From Gemmatimonadota bacterium (lineage in GTDB: Bacteria; Gemmatimonadota; Gemmatimonadetes; Longimicrobiales; Gaopeijiaceae), in assembly GCA_022563405.1 (NCBI GenBank), contig JADFNK010000023.1, positions 1 through 34,601 of the forward strand: a stretch of DNA of 34,601 nt, in the 5' to 3' direction. The notes beneath the pieces are model-generated. The model worked only from the letters and a program-made list of their open reading frames with translations, had not been told where the DNA came from and did not search any database. Every line of letters starts with the position of its first letter. Within the stretch, counting starts at the first letter, position 1. The translations under genes and the position numbers were made by a program. This document shows, piece by piece, positions 7,909 through 17,154 of the stretch.

Positions 7909-8580
7909 GTGACGGAACGACCGGGAGGGGAGTCGAGTCAGGGACGGTTCGTGGTGCTAGAAGGTGTCGAAGGCGCAGGCAAGAGCACCCAGGCCCGGAT
8001 GCTGGGGGATTGGCTGGAAGCTTGCGGAATCCCGTTCACGCTGACTCGGGAGCCTGGCGGCACCGAGGTGGGAGAGGCCATCCGGAACGTGGTACAGGAC
8101 CGGCCAGAACTGACGATTCCGCCCGAGACGGAGCTCCTGCTTTATCTGGCCGCGCGTACGGCGTTCGTGAAGGAGGTCGCCTTGCCGGTCCTCGAACGGG
8201 GCGAGGTCCTGATCGCGGACCGTTTTTCCCTGTCCACCTACGCCTACCAAGGGTACGGGCGGGGACTCGACCTCGACCAGGTTCGCAGGATGGACCGATT
8301 CGCCGCTGGCGGACTGGCGCCCGATATTTACCTGGTGCTCGATCTGCCGGTCGAGGAGGGCAGAGCCCGGCAGAAGGCGGCGGGAAAGCGAGAGGATCGC
8401 CTCGAGAGCTCCGGCGAAGGGTTTCTGGAAGCGGTTGGCAAGGGCTATCGCGAGCTCGCGCGTACGGAGGAGAATATCCGGTTGGTAGACGCGCGTGGAA
8501 CCCCGCTCGAAGTTCATACGAGAGTGCGTGAAGTCTTGCGCCGAGAGCTGCCGGAAACTTTCGTTATCTGTAAGGATTAG
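7909..8580 (+). CDS. tmk: Thymidylate kinase
   Basis: Tmk phosphorylates dTMP to dTDP for DNA synthesis in the cytoplasm. The 223-residue product has the P-loop GVEGAGKST (residues 19-27), TREPGGTEVGEAIR for dTMP contact, the ADRFSLSTYAYQGYGRGL stretch, and the LID region KREDRLES. The GTG start lies behind AAGAAG and adds about 12 residues before the conserved RFVVLEGVEG; no later start fits. An inexact repeat of the short gap before it also occurs upstream of ino1. Confidence 0.95.
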   Translation: MTERPGGESSQGRFVVLEGVEGAGKSTQARMLGDWLEACGIPFTLTREPGGTEVGEAIRNVVQDRPELTIPPETELLLYLAARTAFVKEVALPVLERGEVLIADRFSLSTYAYQGYGRGLDLDQVRRMDRFAAGGLAPDIYLVLDLPVEEGRARQKAAGKREDRLESSGEGFLEAVGKGYRELARTEENIRLVDARGTPLEVHTRVREVLRRELPETFVICKD

Positions 8581-8631
8581 TTCTTTTGATAGGTCGGCCA
8601 ATGGGTCGGCGGAGGATGAACGGATTGAACC

Positions 8632-10377
8632 ATGGCCGAAAACGATAACTTGAGCACCAACGTGAGCCCCCACGTGAGCCCCCGCATGAGCCCCCACATG
8701 GGCTCCCGATCGCTTTGGGGACCGCTGGTCGTGCTCGTGGTCGCCCTCGTCACGGGGGGTTGGTTTCTGCAACGCGGAGTTGCGCAGTCGACCAACGTCT
8801 ATCTCCAGGCCAGGTTATTCCAGGAAGTTCTGGATCACGTCACGGACCAGTACGTCGATCCGGTCGACCGATCCGCGCTCATCGGCTCGGCTATCGCGGG
8901 CATTCTCGATGAGTTGAATGACGCCCATACGTCGTTTATCGAAGCCGAAACCTGGGATAGTTTCCGGTTTCGGAGCGGGGCGGACGCCGACTACGGAGGT
9001 GTCGGTCTCGAGATCCTGAAACGCGACGGATGGGTGACCGTGATCACGCCTCTCCCGGGGGGACCCGCGCTGCGGGCGGGAATACGGGCCGGTGACCGGG
9101 TCATAGAGGTGGAAGGCGTGTCGGCCCGGGATTGGGAGACCGACCAGGCAGCGAATCTGCTGAGGGGGACTCCTGGGACGGACGTGTCTCTGCTCATCGA
9201 GCGTCCGGGGGTGGACGAGTCGATTCCGTTCACACTGACCCGCGCGGTGATCGAACTCCTTTCTGTTCCTTTCGCCACGATGGTGGACGAAGGGGTCGGG
9301 TACATCCCGCTCCAGGTTTTCAGTGAGACCTCGGGGCGTGAGGTGCGCGAGGCGATCGAGCGTCTCCAGGAGGAAGGGCTGACGTCCCTGATTTTGGATT
9401 TACGGGGCAACCCCGGAGGGCTGTTGGAGGAAGGTGTTGGCGTGGCGGACCTTTTCCTCGCTGATGGGTCGCCCATCCTGGAGACGCGTGGGCGAGCCGC
9501 CGGGCAGAACCAGAACTATAATGCGGTGAATCCCGAGATGGTCCCCGGACTTCCGGTGGTCGTGCTCGTGAACGAGAGCAGCGCCAGTGCTTCCGAGATC
9601 GTCGCCGGCGCGCTTCAGGACCACGACCGCGCGCTCGTGATGGGGACCCGGACTTATGGGAAGGGTTCGGTACAGACACTTTTCCGGCTCAGCGGCGGGA
9701 ACATCCTCAGGCTCACGACGGCGCGATGGTTCACTCCAGTGGGACGGTCCATTCAGATGGTGCACGATGAGCCGGCGGAGAACCGTGCTCCCCAGAGCGT
9801 GGCGTTGGGACTCGGCGGGGAGCGGGTCCTCAGGGATGCTCCGGACGAGCTGCCGACCCGGGAGTCACTGGGCGGGCGTACGATATATGGCGGCGGCGGC
9901 ATCACGCCCGATCTCGTCGTCCTGCCCGACACGCTGGCGACGCGTGAACAAGCGGCTGTCCAGCGTCTCTTCCGCTCGGCGGGTGTATTCGCTACCGCTT
10001 CGTTCAGCCACGCCGTCTCTTACGTACAGGATCATCCCGATCTGGAGCTTGGCTTCGCTCTTGGGACCGCGGATCTGGCCCGGTTCTATCGGACTCTGAT
10101 CGATGAGCATGAGGTGGCGCTCGAGGAATCGGACTTCATGACTGCCGTACGCTACGTGACGTACCAGCTCGAGAGCCAGATCGCTCTCCAGGCGTGGGGT
10201 AAAGAGGGCGCGTTCCTCCACGCCCGAGGGAACGACAGGCAGCTCATTGATGCGATCGAGATTCTGGGGCGGGCGGAAACACCCGAAGCCCTTTTCGATT
10301 TGGCCAGCGCCGTGGGATCGATCCAGCCCCCAACCGGTGTGGGTGCGTCCCCTTCCGGTGCCTCGGACATCAACTGA
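8632..10377 (+). CDS. S41 family C-terminal processing peptidase
   Basis: This 581-residue protease has a short cytoplasmic tail, one N-terminal membrane or signal segment (about residues 28-45), a PDZ domain (about 115-200) and the tail-specific protease fold. The Ser/Lys dyad is Ser319 in NESSASASEI and Lys344 in TYGKGSVQ, 25 residues apart as in E. coli Prc. It probably trims exported proteins in the periplasm. About 150 residues after the conserved core (from about 425) are not typical of short CtpA proteins and I do not recognise them. The cytoplasmic tail is built from a 12-nt tandem repeat coding VSPH, VSPR, MSPH. The ATG 8632 start has GGAGG about 15 nt upstream, rather far. Confidence 0.92.
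   Translation: MAENDNLSTNVSPHVSPRMSPHMGSRSLWGPLVVLVVALVTGGWFLQRGVAQSTNVYLQARLFQEVLDHVTDQYVDPVDRSALIGSAIAGILDELNDAHTSFIEAETWDSFRFRSGADADYGGVGLEILKRDGWVTVITPLPGGPALRAGIRAGDRVIEVEGVSARDWETDQAANLLRGTPGTDVSLLIERPGVDESIPFTLTRAVIELLSVPFATMVDEGVGYIPLQVFSETSGREVREAIERLQEEGLTSLILDLRGNPGGLLEEGVGVADLFLADGSPILETRGRAAGQNQNYNAVNPEMVPGLPVVVLVNESSASASEIVAGALQDHDRALVMGTRTYGKGSVQTLFRLSGGNILRLTTARWFTPVGRSIQMVHDEPAENRAPQSVALGLGGERVLRDAPDELPTRESLGGRTIYGGGGITPDLVVLPDTLATREQAAVQRLFRSAGVFATASFSHAVSYVQDHPDLELGFALGTADLARFYRTLIDEHEVALEESDFMTAVRYVTYQLESQIALQAWGKEGAFLHARGNDRQLIDAIEILGRAETPEALFDLASAVGSIQPPTGVGASPSGASDIN
8651..8710 (+). repeat. 12-nt coding tandem repeat at the S41 peptidase N-terminus
   Basis: Units beginning TGAGC or TGGGC start at 8651, 8663, 8675, 8687 and 8699. 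The central three, TGAGCCCCCACG, TGAGCCCCCGCA and TGAGCCCCCACA, are nearly identical. In frame they give four-residue repeats VSPH, VSPR and MSPH just before the membrane segment. Confidence 0.85.
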
Positions 10378-10436
10378 CCCAAAGAAGCCTTCGGGTGCCC
10401 CGGCGCATCCGGTAGTGTAGAGAGGTTCGCCCCGTG

Positions 10437-11477
10437 ATGTTCGTCGATCGTGTTGTTATCAATGTGTACGGAGGCGCGGGGGGAGCCGGCTCCGAAGCGT
10501 ATCGGAGGGAAAAGGGCGTGCCGCACGGCGGCCCTGCCGGGGGCGATGGGGGAAACGGGGGAAGTGTGGTCATGGTCGCCGACGCGCAACTCTCGACCCT
10601 CCTGGACCTCCGCTACCGGCAACATCACCGGGCGCAACGCGGCCTTCATGGCTCGGGGAAGAACAAGACCGGCAGGAGTGGGGACGACCTGATCGTTCCC
10701 GTGCCGCCCGGTACCCTGGTCAAGGACGCCGACACGGAGGTCGTTATCGGAGAATTGCTCGAACCGGGCGACCACGTGGTGGTCGCCAAGGGGGGGCGGG
10801 GCGGAAGAGGCAACGTGCACTTCGTGACATCCACGAATCAGACGCCCATTCGGTGGGAATCCGGGCGACCCGGCGAGGAGCGGCGAGTGGAGGTCGAGCT
10901 CAAGTTGATCGCCGACGTAGGCCTCGTTGGGGAGCCCAACGCGGGCAAGTCGACCTTTCTGGCGGCCGTGTCGAAAGCGCGGCCGAAAGTTGCTGATTAC
11001 CCGTTCACGACGCTGGCTCCAAACCTTGGGATCGTCGAGCTGCCCGATTTCCGCACCTTCGCGGTGGCGGACATCCCGGGTATCGTGGAGGGTGCCCATG
11101 AAGGAAAGGGGCTCGGGCTCCAGTTTCTCAGGCATATCGAGCGGACGCGTACACTGGTCCTGATGGTTCCGGTCGACGTGCCGGACCCGGGGCAGGTCTA
11201 TCGGGAGTTGCGGGAAGAGCTCGCCTCGTACTCGGAGGAACTTGGGGCCAGGCCGCACTGCGTGGTGCTCACCAAAACCGATCTTCTCGGGCCGGAGGAA
11301 GATACTCCGGTGCTGGACGCTCCGGAGGCGTGGGGCGTCTTCCCCGTGTCCTCGGTGGCGCGGACGGGGCTCCCCGCCCTCCTGGAGGCGTTGTGGCTGA
11401 GGATTCGCGAAGTCATCGACGCGGAAGCCGCCGGTGAAGCCGCCGCTACGGGAGATGAGGGTTGGGATACTCCCTGA
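10437..11477 (+). CDS. obg: GTPase Obg
   Basis: Obg is a ribosome-associated GTPase involved in 50S maturation and stress response. The N-terminal glycine-rich Obg fold (about residues 1-158) begins FVDRVVINVYGGAGGAG. The GTPase domain has G1 GEPNAGKST (165-173), switch regions with YPFTTLAPNLG and DIPGIVEGAHEGKGLG, and G4 TKTD at 279-282. The G4 motif is usually NKxD in Obg; TKxD is tolerated in other GTPases such as EngB. ATG 10437 gives the usual Obg start; a GTG directly before it (10434) is possible. No C-terminal OCT domain is visible. The 3' end overlaps dprA by 16 nt. Confidence 0.95.
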   Translation: MFVDRVVINVYGGAGGAGSEAYRREKGVPHGGPAGGDGGNGGSVVMVADAQLSTLLDLRYRQHHRAQRGLHGSGKNKTGRSGDDLIVPVPPGTLVKDADTEVVIGELLEPGDHVVVAKGGRGGRGNVHFVTSTNQTPIRWESGRPGEERRVEVELKLIADVGLVGEPNAGKSTFLAAVSKARPKVADYPFTTLAPNLGIVELPDFRTFAVADIPGIVEGAHEGKGLGLQFLRHIERTRTLVLMVPVDVPDPGQVYRELREELASYSEELGARPHCVVLTKTDLLGPEEDTPVLDAPEAWGVFPVSSVARTGLPALLEALWLRIREVIDAEAAGEAAATGDEGWDTP

Positions 11478-12673
11478 GCGGGAGCTCTCCGGAGCGGGCT
11501 CGTGAGATCCAGTCGGTCCTACGGCTCGGCTGTGTGCCTGGAATTGGCACGCGGGCCCTCTGGCGGATCCTCACCCGATTCGGATCCGGCCGGCGAGCGC
11601 TGGATGCCAGGCCGGGAGAGCTCGATGCGGCGGCGGGAATGGCGTGCGGAGAAGCGCTCGCGTCCCCCGAGCTCGACCGTCGGGTGCGCGACGGCTTGGA
11701 TCGTTGCCGCACACCGGACATCGAGATTCTGCTGTGGTCGGATGAGGAGTACCCGGAGAGGCTGTGCCATCTCGTCGACCCGCCACCCGTGTTGTTCTAC
11801 CGGGGGAGGCTCGAGTTACTCTCGAGACCGGCGGTCACCATCGTCGGGTCTCGCCGTTCCACGGCATACGGACGCCGAAGTGCGGAGGCACTGGCCGCTC
11901 AGATGGCGCTTCGCGGGATCACCGTCGTGAGTGGCTTGGCACTCGGCATCGACGGCGCGTCGCACCGTGGTGCTTTGGAGGCGGGCGGAGACACCATCGC
12001 GGTGCTCGGCTCCGGTGTCGACTTGATTCAGCCGGCCTCCCATCGTCGCCTCGGCGAGCGTGTCGCCCGTGAGGGGCTTCTCCTTTCGGAGTTCCTACCC
12101 GGAGAACCGGCTCGGGCGTATCACTTTCCTCGGAGGAACAGAATTCTGGCCGCGTTGGGTGGGGCGGTCGTGGTGGTCGAAGCCGCCGAGAAGAGTGGCG
12201 CCCTGATCACGGTAGAACATGCCCTCGATCTGGGGCGGGATGTGTACGCGGTCCCGGGGGCCCTCGATGCCCCGCAAAGTCGTGGATGTAACCTGCTGAT
12301 CCGCCAAGGAGCCCAGGTGATTACCTCGCCTGAGGAGTTCGGGCGGGACCTCGGTTTGGTATGCGGCTCGTCGCGGGAGTTCCGGGTCCCCGGGGTGTCG
12401 GCGGGCACCCGGGCTGTCCCGACGGTGTGGAACGAGGTGTCTGCCGGTACCGATGCCGAGGTGCCGGCCGCTCCTGGTGACGAGGCGCCGGCCGGTCTCG
12501 ATGGCGAGGCGCGACGCGTTTGGCTGGCTTTGAGCGAGCGGTTGCTCGGAATCGATGACGTCGCGTCCGGCGCGGATCTTCAGTCGGCCCCAGCTCTCGC
12601 GGCGCTCACGGTCCTTCAGGTCGCGGGACTCGTCGTACAGGAATCGGGCATGCGATTTCGCCGGGCGCTTTGA
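11462..12673 (+). CDS. dprA: DNA-processing protein DprA
   Basis: DprA (Smf) binds incoming single-stranded DNA and loads RecA during natural transformation. The Rossmann-like core includes TIVGSRRSTAYGRRSA, SGLALGIDGASHRGAL, TIAVLGSGVDLIQPASHR, FPRRNRILAALG and VVEAAEKSGALITVEHALDLGRDVYAVPG, all standard. A helix-hairpin-helix-like VPGIGTRALWRIL opens the protein, and a short winged-helix segment (about residues 345-403) closes it after an Ala/Pro-rich linker. The TTG at 11462 is the first start in frame and overlaps the obg end by 16 nt; it is the least certain part of the call. Confidence 0.93.
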   Translation: MGYSLSGSSPERAREIQSVLRLGCVPGIGTRALWRILTRFGSGRRALDARPGELDAAAGMACGEALASPELDRRVRDGLDRCRTPDIEILLWSDEEYPERLCHLVDPPPVLFYRGRLELLSRPAVTIVGSRRSTAYGRRSAEALAAQMALRGITVVSGLALGIDGASHRGALEAGGDTIAVLGSGVDLIQPASHRRLGERVAREGLLLSEFLPGEPARAYHFPRRNRILAALGGAVVVVEAAEKSGALITVEHALDLGRDVYAVPGALDAPQSRGCNLLIRQGAQVITSPEEFGRDLGLVCGSSREFRVPGVSAGTRAVPTVWNEVSAGTDAEVPAAPGDEAPAGLDGEARRVWLALSERLLGIDDVASGADLQSAPALAALTVLQVAGLVVQESGMRFRRAL

Positions 12674-13893
12674 TGAATACGTCCGCGCTCGCTGCGGTAC
12701 GGGTCCTGGATCCCCCTCCGGTGTCGGGCGCCATCCGATCCGTATACGTGCACGCCCCGTTCTGCACCCGCCGGTGCTTCTACTGCGACTTCGCGGTGAA
12801 AGTCGCCTCGGCGGATTGTGGTGCGTGGTTGAGCGCTCTGGGAGCGGAGGTCCGGGCTTTGGAGAGGGAAGGGGCGTTTGTTCTGGACGACACGCTCGAT
12901 ACGCTTTATGTCGGCGGGGGGACACCTTCGCTTCTCGGCCCGCTGGCGATGGAAGGGCTCCTGAACCTGATCGGAGAGGAGCGCCTGCAGAACTCCGATC
13001 TCGAGTGGACCGCCGAGGCGAACCCGGAGAGTTTTACGAAGGACGTGGCTATCGGTTGGCGGTGCGCCGGCGTCAACCGAATCAGCCTTGGGATCCAGAG
13101 CTTTCACGCCCCCTCGCTCCGGTGGATGGGGCGGTTACACGGAGCCGACGGAGCCCGTGATGCGGTCCGGATCGGACGGGCCGCGGGCTTCTCCAATCTC
13201 AGTGTCGATCTGATCTTCGGCCTACCGGACCATCTGGAACGGGACTGGGAACGCGACCTGGACGACACCCTTTCTCTCGATCCCGATCACGTGAGTCTGT
13301 ACGGCCTGACCGCCGAGCCTGCCACGCCCTTGGGTCGTGCGGTGGCGGAAGGTCGTGAGACCCTTTCCTCCGAGGGGCGATACGAGCACGAGTACCTTCT
13401 GGCCGTGGACCGGTTGACGGAAGCCGGATACGAGGCCTATGAAGTGTCCAACTTTGCTCGACCGGGATTCGCGTCGCGGCACAACACGGTCTACTGGTCG
13501 GGAGAACCGTACCTGGGGTTGGGGAACGGAGCGCACAGCTACCGGCATCCGGTCCGAAGATGGAACCTTCGAGACTGGGACGCCTACCGGGCTAGAGCCG
13601 AAGGCTCTGGCCCGCACGCCTACCGGGCTGGAGTCGAAGGCTCCGGCCTGCCGGTGGACGATGAGGAGAAACTCGACGTGGACCAAGTCCGGCTGGAGCG
13701 TATCTGGCTGGGACTGAGAACGAGGCGGGGGATCTCTTTGCAGGACCTGCCCGCTTCAGCCCGGGACCGGGCCCGGTGTTGGGTAGAGAATGCTCTGGCG
13801 GTGGCCGAAGGGAATGTCGTGCGACTGACCCCAAGGGGATGGCTGGTAATGGATCGCCTCACCGTCGAATTGGACGCGAATTTCGAAGAATGA
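12673..13893 (+). CDS. hemW: Radical SAM heme chaperone HemW
   Basis: HemW is a HemN-like radical SAM protein that binds and delivers heme; it is often annotated as oxygen-independent coproporphyrinogen III oxidase. The iron-sulfur ligands are Cys31, Cys35 and Cys38 in APFCTRRCFYCDF, followed by GGGTPSLL, the TAEANPES segment and the C-terminal HemN_C region. HemN proper usually has a fourth nearby Cys, absent here, which favours HemW. ATG 12673 overlaps the dprA stop by 1 nt. An in-frame 36-nt tandem duplication at 13582-13653 adds a 24-residue insert that is not usual for the family. Confidence 0.9.
   Translation: MNTSALAAVRVLDPPPVSGAIRSVYVHAPFCTRRCFYCDFAVKVASADCGAWLSALGAEVRALEREGAFVLDDTLDTLYVGGGTPSLLGPLAMEGLLNLIGEERLQNSDLEWTAEANPESFTKDVAIGWRCAGVNRISLGIQSFHAPSLRWMGRLHGADGARDAVRIGRAAGFSNLSVDLIFGLPDHLERDWERDLDDTLSLDPDHVSLYGLTAEPATPLGRAVAEGRETLSSEGRYEHEYLLAVDRLTEAGYEAYEVSNFARPGFASRHNTVYWSGEPYLGLGNGAHSYRHPVRRWNLRDWDAYRARAEGSGPHAYRAGVEGSGLPVDDEEKLDVDQVRLERIWLGLRTRRGISLQDLPASARDRARCWVENALAVAEGNVVRLTPRGWLVMDRLTVELDANFEE
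13582..13653 (+). repeat. 36-nt in-frame tandem duplication inside hemW
   Basis: The units at 13582-13617 and 13618-13653 encode AYRARAEGSGPH and AYRAGVEGSGLP. About 30 of 36 bases match, and third-position and conservative changes show that both copies have stayed in frame. Confidence 0.9.
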
Positions 13894-13927
13894 TCGCCAC
13901 TGAGGCCGTTTCTCGATATTTTTAACC

Positions 13928-15028
13928 ATGAATCCAGATAATCTCCAGCCGATCGGTGAGGATCTCTCCGAGCGCGAGCGACAGGTGCTCGAGGCCGTGG
14001 TCCGTTCGTACGTCGATTCTGCGGAGCCGGCCGCGAGTCGAACGCTGGCGAAGAGGTTCGATCTCGGCGTTTCGCCGGCCACCGTCCGGAATACGATGAG
14101 CGACCTCGAGGCCAAGGGATATCTCTTCCATCGGCATACCTCCGCCGGACGTATTCCGACGGACCACGCGTATCGGTTCTACGTGGACCGGATCATTCGG
14201 CCGCAGCCACTGACGGAGATCGAGCGTGAACGCCTCGTCCAGGAAATCGAGGTCGGGGGAGGGGGATCTTCGGCGGTCGAGAGGCTCGTACAGCGTGCGA
14301 TCCGGGCGCTCAGCGTGCTTTCAAGAGAGTTGGGCGTGGCCGTCGCTCCGAGTCTCGCGGACGCGATCGTTGAGCGACTCGAGCTGATTCAGGTGTCGAG
14401 TGCGAAGCTTCTGATGGTGATGACCATCAGGAGTGGCGTCGTGCGCACGGTCTACGTCGACCTGCCCGGCGAGGTTCAGGCCGAAGTTCTGACGAGCGTG
14501 ACACAGGTCCTCAATGAGCGGCTCGCGGGTTTGACGCTCCTTGCGATAAGCGAAACCCTGCCCCAGCGACTGAAGGATTCGGGGGTCGGCGACGGCGAAG
14601 GGGCCGACGAGCTCTTGAATATCTTCATTCAGTCCAGCTCCGAGTTATTCGATTGGACGTCACTACAGGGGGGCGAGGTGCATCTGGGGCAAACCAGCGT
14701 CCTGGCGGCGCAGCCGGAATTCAACACCGGTGCGCGCCTCAAAGGGCTCATCGAGCTGACGGAGCAAAAGGCCTTGCTCGCTGATGTGCTGGGGAACAGG
14801 GAGCACAAGGGTGGACTAAAGATCACCATCGGCAGCGAAAACTCCGAGGAGGCTCTGTCCGATTTCACGCTGGTCACAGCGGAATACCGGGTCGGACAAC
14901 TCAAGGGTGTGATCGGCGTGATCGGTCCAACCCGGATGCCGTACGAGAAAGTGATCGCAATCGTCGACTACACGTCAACATTGGTCAACAATGTTCTCGG
15001 GTACGCCGCCGGATCTCCGCAGGGGTAA
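13928..15028 (+). CDS. hrcA: Heat-inducible transcription repressor HrcA
   Basis: HrcA represses chaperone genes by binding CIRCE operators. The 366-residue product has the N-terminal winged helix with [30 protein letters not shown] (family signature, about residues 54-83), a GAF-like inserted domain and the C-terminal [22 protein letters not shown]. Spacing to hemW is 34 nt, and no CIRCE inverted repeat (TTAGCACTC-N9-GAGTGCTAA) is visible there, so autoregulation is not evident. The following gene is dnaJ only; grpE and dnaK are absent from the window. Confidence 0.95.
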   Translation: MNPDNLQPIGEDLSERERQVLEAVVRSYVDSAEPAASRTLAKRFDLGVSPATVRNTMSDLEAKGYLFHRHTSAGRIPTDHAYRFYVDRIIRPQPLTEIERERLVQEIEVGGGGSSAVERLVQRAIRALSVLSRELGVAVAPSLADAIVERLELIQVSSAKLLMVMTIRSGVVRTVYVDLPGEVQAEVLTSVTQVLNERLAGLTLLAISETLPQRLKDSGVGDGEGADELLNIFIQSSSELFDWTSLQGGEVHLGQTSVLAAQPEFNTGARLKGLIELTEQKALLADVLGNREHKGGLKITIGSENSEEALSDFTLVTAEYRVGQLKGVIGVIGPTRMPYEKVIAIVDYTSTLVNNVLGYAAGSPQG

Positions 15029-15029
15029 A

Positions 15030-16184
15030 TTGGCCGATTATTATGAGTTGCTGGGCGTCTCGAGGGGCGCCAGCACGGACGACATCAAGAAGGCGTACCG
15101 CAAGCTCGCCCTGAAGTACCATCCCGACCGGAACCAAGGCTCGAAGGACACCGAGGACCAGTTCAAGGAAGTGACCCAGGCCTACGAGATTCTCCGGGAT
15201 TCGGAGAAACGCTCGATCTACGACCAGTACGGAGAGCAGGGGCTGAATCGGGGTGCTGGTGGGGCGGGCGGATTCGCGGGCTTCGATTTTTCCGACGCGC
15301 TCGAGGTCTTCATGAGGGACTTCGGAGGGTTCGGGGACCTTTTTGGAGGGAGGCAACAGAGAGGCGGATCTCGGGCGGCGCCCAAGGGTGAGGCCATCAA
15401 GGTCAGGGTGCGGGTCTCCCTCGCGGAGGTGGCCACGGGCGTGGTGAAGACGCTGAAGGTGGCGATTCTGGACACCTGCGAACGGTGTTCGGGAACCGGT
15501 AGCGCCGACGGAGCTGCACCCGCTCCTTGCCCGGCCTGCAACGGGTCGGGGGAGGAGCGTCAGGTGCAGCGAACGGTGTTCGGACAGTTCATCAGCGTCG
15601 TCCCGTGCCGCACGTGCCGGGGTGAAGGTCGTGTGATCGGACAGCGGTGCCCTCAGTGTCAGGGTGAAGGCCGGGCCCGCTCTGAGCGGGCCATCAAGGT
15701 CGAGATCCCCCCCGGCGTGACGTCCGAGAATTTTATTACGCTGCGTGGCGAAGGCAACGTAGGATCGAGGGGTGGGCCGCGTGGGGATGTCCTTGTGCTG
15801 ATCGAGGTCATGGAGGACGCTCGGTTTGTCCGCGACGGTGCGAACCTGAGATACGACTTGCCCATCACCTACTCGCAGGCGGTTCTGGGTGATCAAGCCG
15901 AGGTGCCGACCGTGGACGGGACCGTCAGACTGACCATCCCGAAGGGTATCCAGAGCGGGGAGGTTCTACTCCTCAGGGGCCGCGGCCTCCCGGAGCTGCA
16001 CGGGCGGGGCAAGGGGGACCAACTGGTACGAATCGTGGTGTGGACGCCGGAGCATTTGACGTCCGAACAGGAGGAGGCGATTCGTGCGCTACGTGAACTG
16101 GAGGACCCGGCGCCGGAGCAGCTCGACGGAAATTCCGGGAGGAGCATCTGGTCCCGGGTCAAAGAGGCGTTCACACAGGCGTGA
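15030..16184 (+). CDS. dnaJ: Chaperone protein DnaJ
   Basis: DnaJ is the J-domain co-chaperone that stimulates DnaK ATPase. From the TTG at 15030 the product is 384 residues: J domain with His31-Pro32-Asp33, a Gly/Phe region (about 75-115), then four zinc-binding CxxC motifs at 150-153, 167-170, 193-196 and 207-210, and the two substrate domains. I chose TTG 15030 because translation from it begins [10 protein letters not shown] as in the family; it is 1 nt after the hrcA stop with AGGGG just upstream. An ATG at 14991 would add 13 unrelated residues within hrcA. Confidence 0.95.
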   Translation: MADYYELLGVSRGASTDDIKKAYRKLALKYHPDRNQGSKDTEDQFKEVTQAYEILRDSEKRSIYDQYGEQGLNRGAGGAGGFAGFDFSDALEVFMRDFGGFGDLFGGRQQRGGSRAAPKGEAIKVRVRVSLAEVATGVVKTLKVAILDTCERCSGTGSADGAAPAPCPACNGSGEERQVQRTVFGQFISVVPCRTCRGEGRVIGQRCPQCQGEGRARSERAIKVEIPPGVTSENFITLRGEGNVGSRGGPRGDVLVLIEVMEDARFVRDGANLRYDLPITYSQAVLGDQAEVPTVDGTVRLTIPKGIQSGEVLLLRGRGLPELHGRGKGDQLVRIVVWTPEHLTSEQEEAIRALRELEDPAPEQLDGNSGRSIWSRVKEAFTQA

Positions 16185-17122
16185 TAGACGCCTCGGCTTC
16201 CTCCGACGCCTTGGCTCCCTCGGATCCCTCGGACCCTTCCGCGCCCTCGGACGGTACGCCCGACCGCTGGTTGACCCTTTCCGTCGATCGGGTCTCTCCC
16301 ATGGTAGGCGAACTCCTGGTTGAGTCGCTGCTCGCCCTCGGCGCAAGGGGAGTGCAGGAGGTCGAGGGTCGACTGATCACGTATGTGCCTCCCCCCGACG
16401 ACCCGGAGGCCTTCGTGAGGCGGGCACAAGACGTGCTTCGGGAAGCCACGGGACTGGACCATATTACTCTGACTTGGGGATGGCAGGAGCACCGGGATTG
16501 GTCCGTCCTGTGGAGGCAGGGGCTGGGACCGAGAACCATCACCGACCGTTTGGTCGTAACCCCCAGCTGGTGCGAGGCCGAAGCTCCTGAGGGCGCGGTG
16601 GTGGTCACCATCGACCCCGGCATGGCGTTCGGCACGGCCGAACACGAGACGACGCGGGGGGCGCTCAGGCTGTTGGACCGGGCCCTATCCCCCGGTGAGA
16701 AGCTCCTCGATGCTGGTTGCGGTTCGGCCATCCTCGCGATCTCCGCCGCCCGGCTCGGTGCACATCGGGTTCTGGCGGTGGATATGGATCCGTATGCTTG
16801 TGAAGCTGCGCGGAAAAATACGATCGTGAATGGAGTCACCGACTCCGTCCAGGTCGAGGACGCATCGGTGACCCCGGATTGGCTCGCTGGGCGGGGGCCC
16901 TTCGATGGCATTTTGGCCAACATTCAAGCGGGGGTCCTTGTCCCGCTCCTGGAGAGCTTCGCGGCAGCACTGAGGCCCGGGGGATGGTTGATCTTGAGCG
17001 GTATCACAGAAGAAGAATGGCTTTATGTGTCCCGGTCGGCGGCCCTCCCGGGGTTCGTTCTCGAGGAGGTCGACGCTGAGGGGGAGTGGCGCACCGGGTG
17101 GTTCGAGCTGCGCGTCGACTGA
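16181..17122 (+). CDS. prmA: Ribosomal protein L11 methyltransferase
   Basis: PrmA trimethylates L11 using S-adenosylmethionine. The product (313 residues) has the WLTLSVDRV start of the substrate domain, [17 protein letters not shown], the SAM site [16 protein letters not shown], and [16 protein letters not shown] in the catalytic region. GTG 16181 overlaps the dnaJ stop (GTGA). The first 28 or so residues are Ser, Asp, Ala and Pro in a 9-nt repeating pattern (TCCCTCGGA at 16216 and 16225), not part of the conserved protein; hrcA, dnaJ and prmA look like one operon. Confidence 0.93.
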   Translation: MIDASASSDALAPSDPSDPSAPSDGTPDRWLTLSVDRVSPMVGELLVESLLALGARGVQEVEGRLITYVPPPDDPEAFVRRAQDVLREATGLDHITLTWGWQEHRDWSVLWRQGLGPRTITDRLVVTPSWCEAEAPEGAVVVTIDPGMAFGTAEHETTRGALRLLDRALSPGEKLLDAGCGSAILAISAARLGAHRVLAVDMDPYACEAARKNTIVNGVTDSVQVEDASVTPDWLAGRGPFDGILANIQAGVLVPLLESFAAALRPGGWLILSGITEEEWLYVSRSAALPGFVLEEVDAEGEWRTGWFELRVD

Positions 17123-17154
17123 CGCACACTTCCCCCCCTTGTCCGATCACCCTC

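Noticed and set aside
13894-13927. CIRCE element before hrcA
   Set aside because: I looked for TTAGCACTC and GAGTGCTAA halves and saw none.
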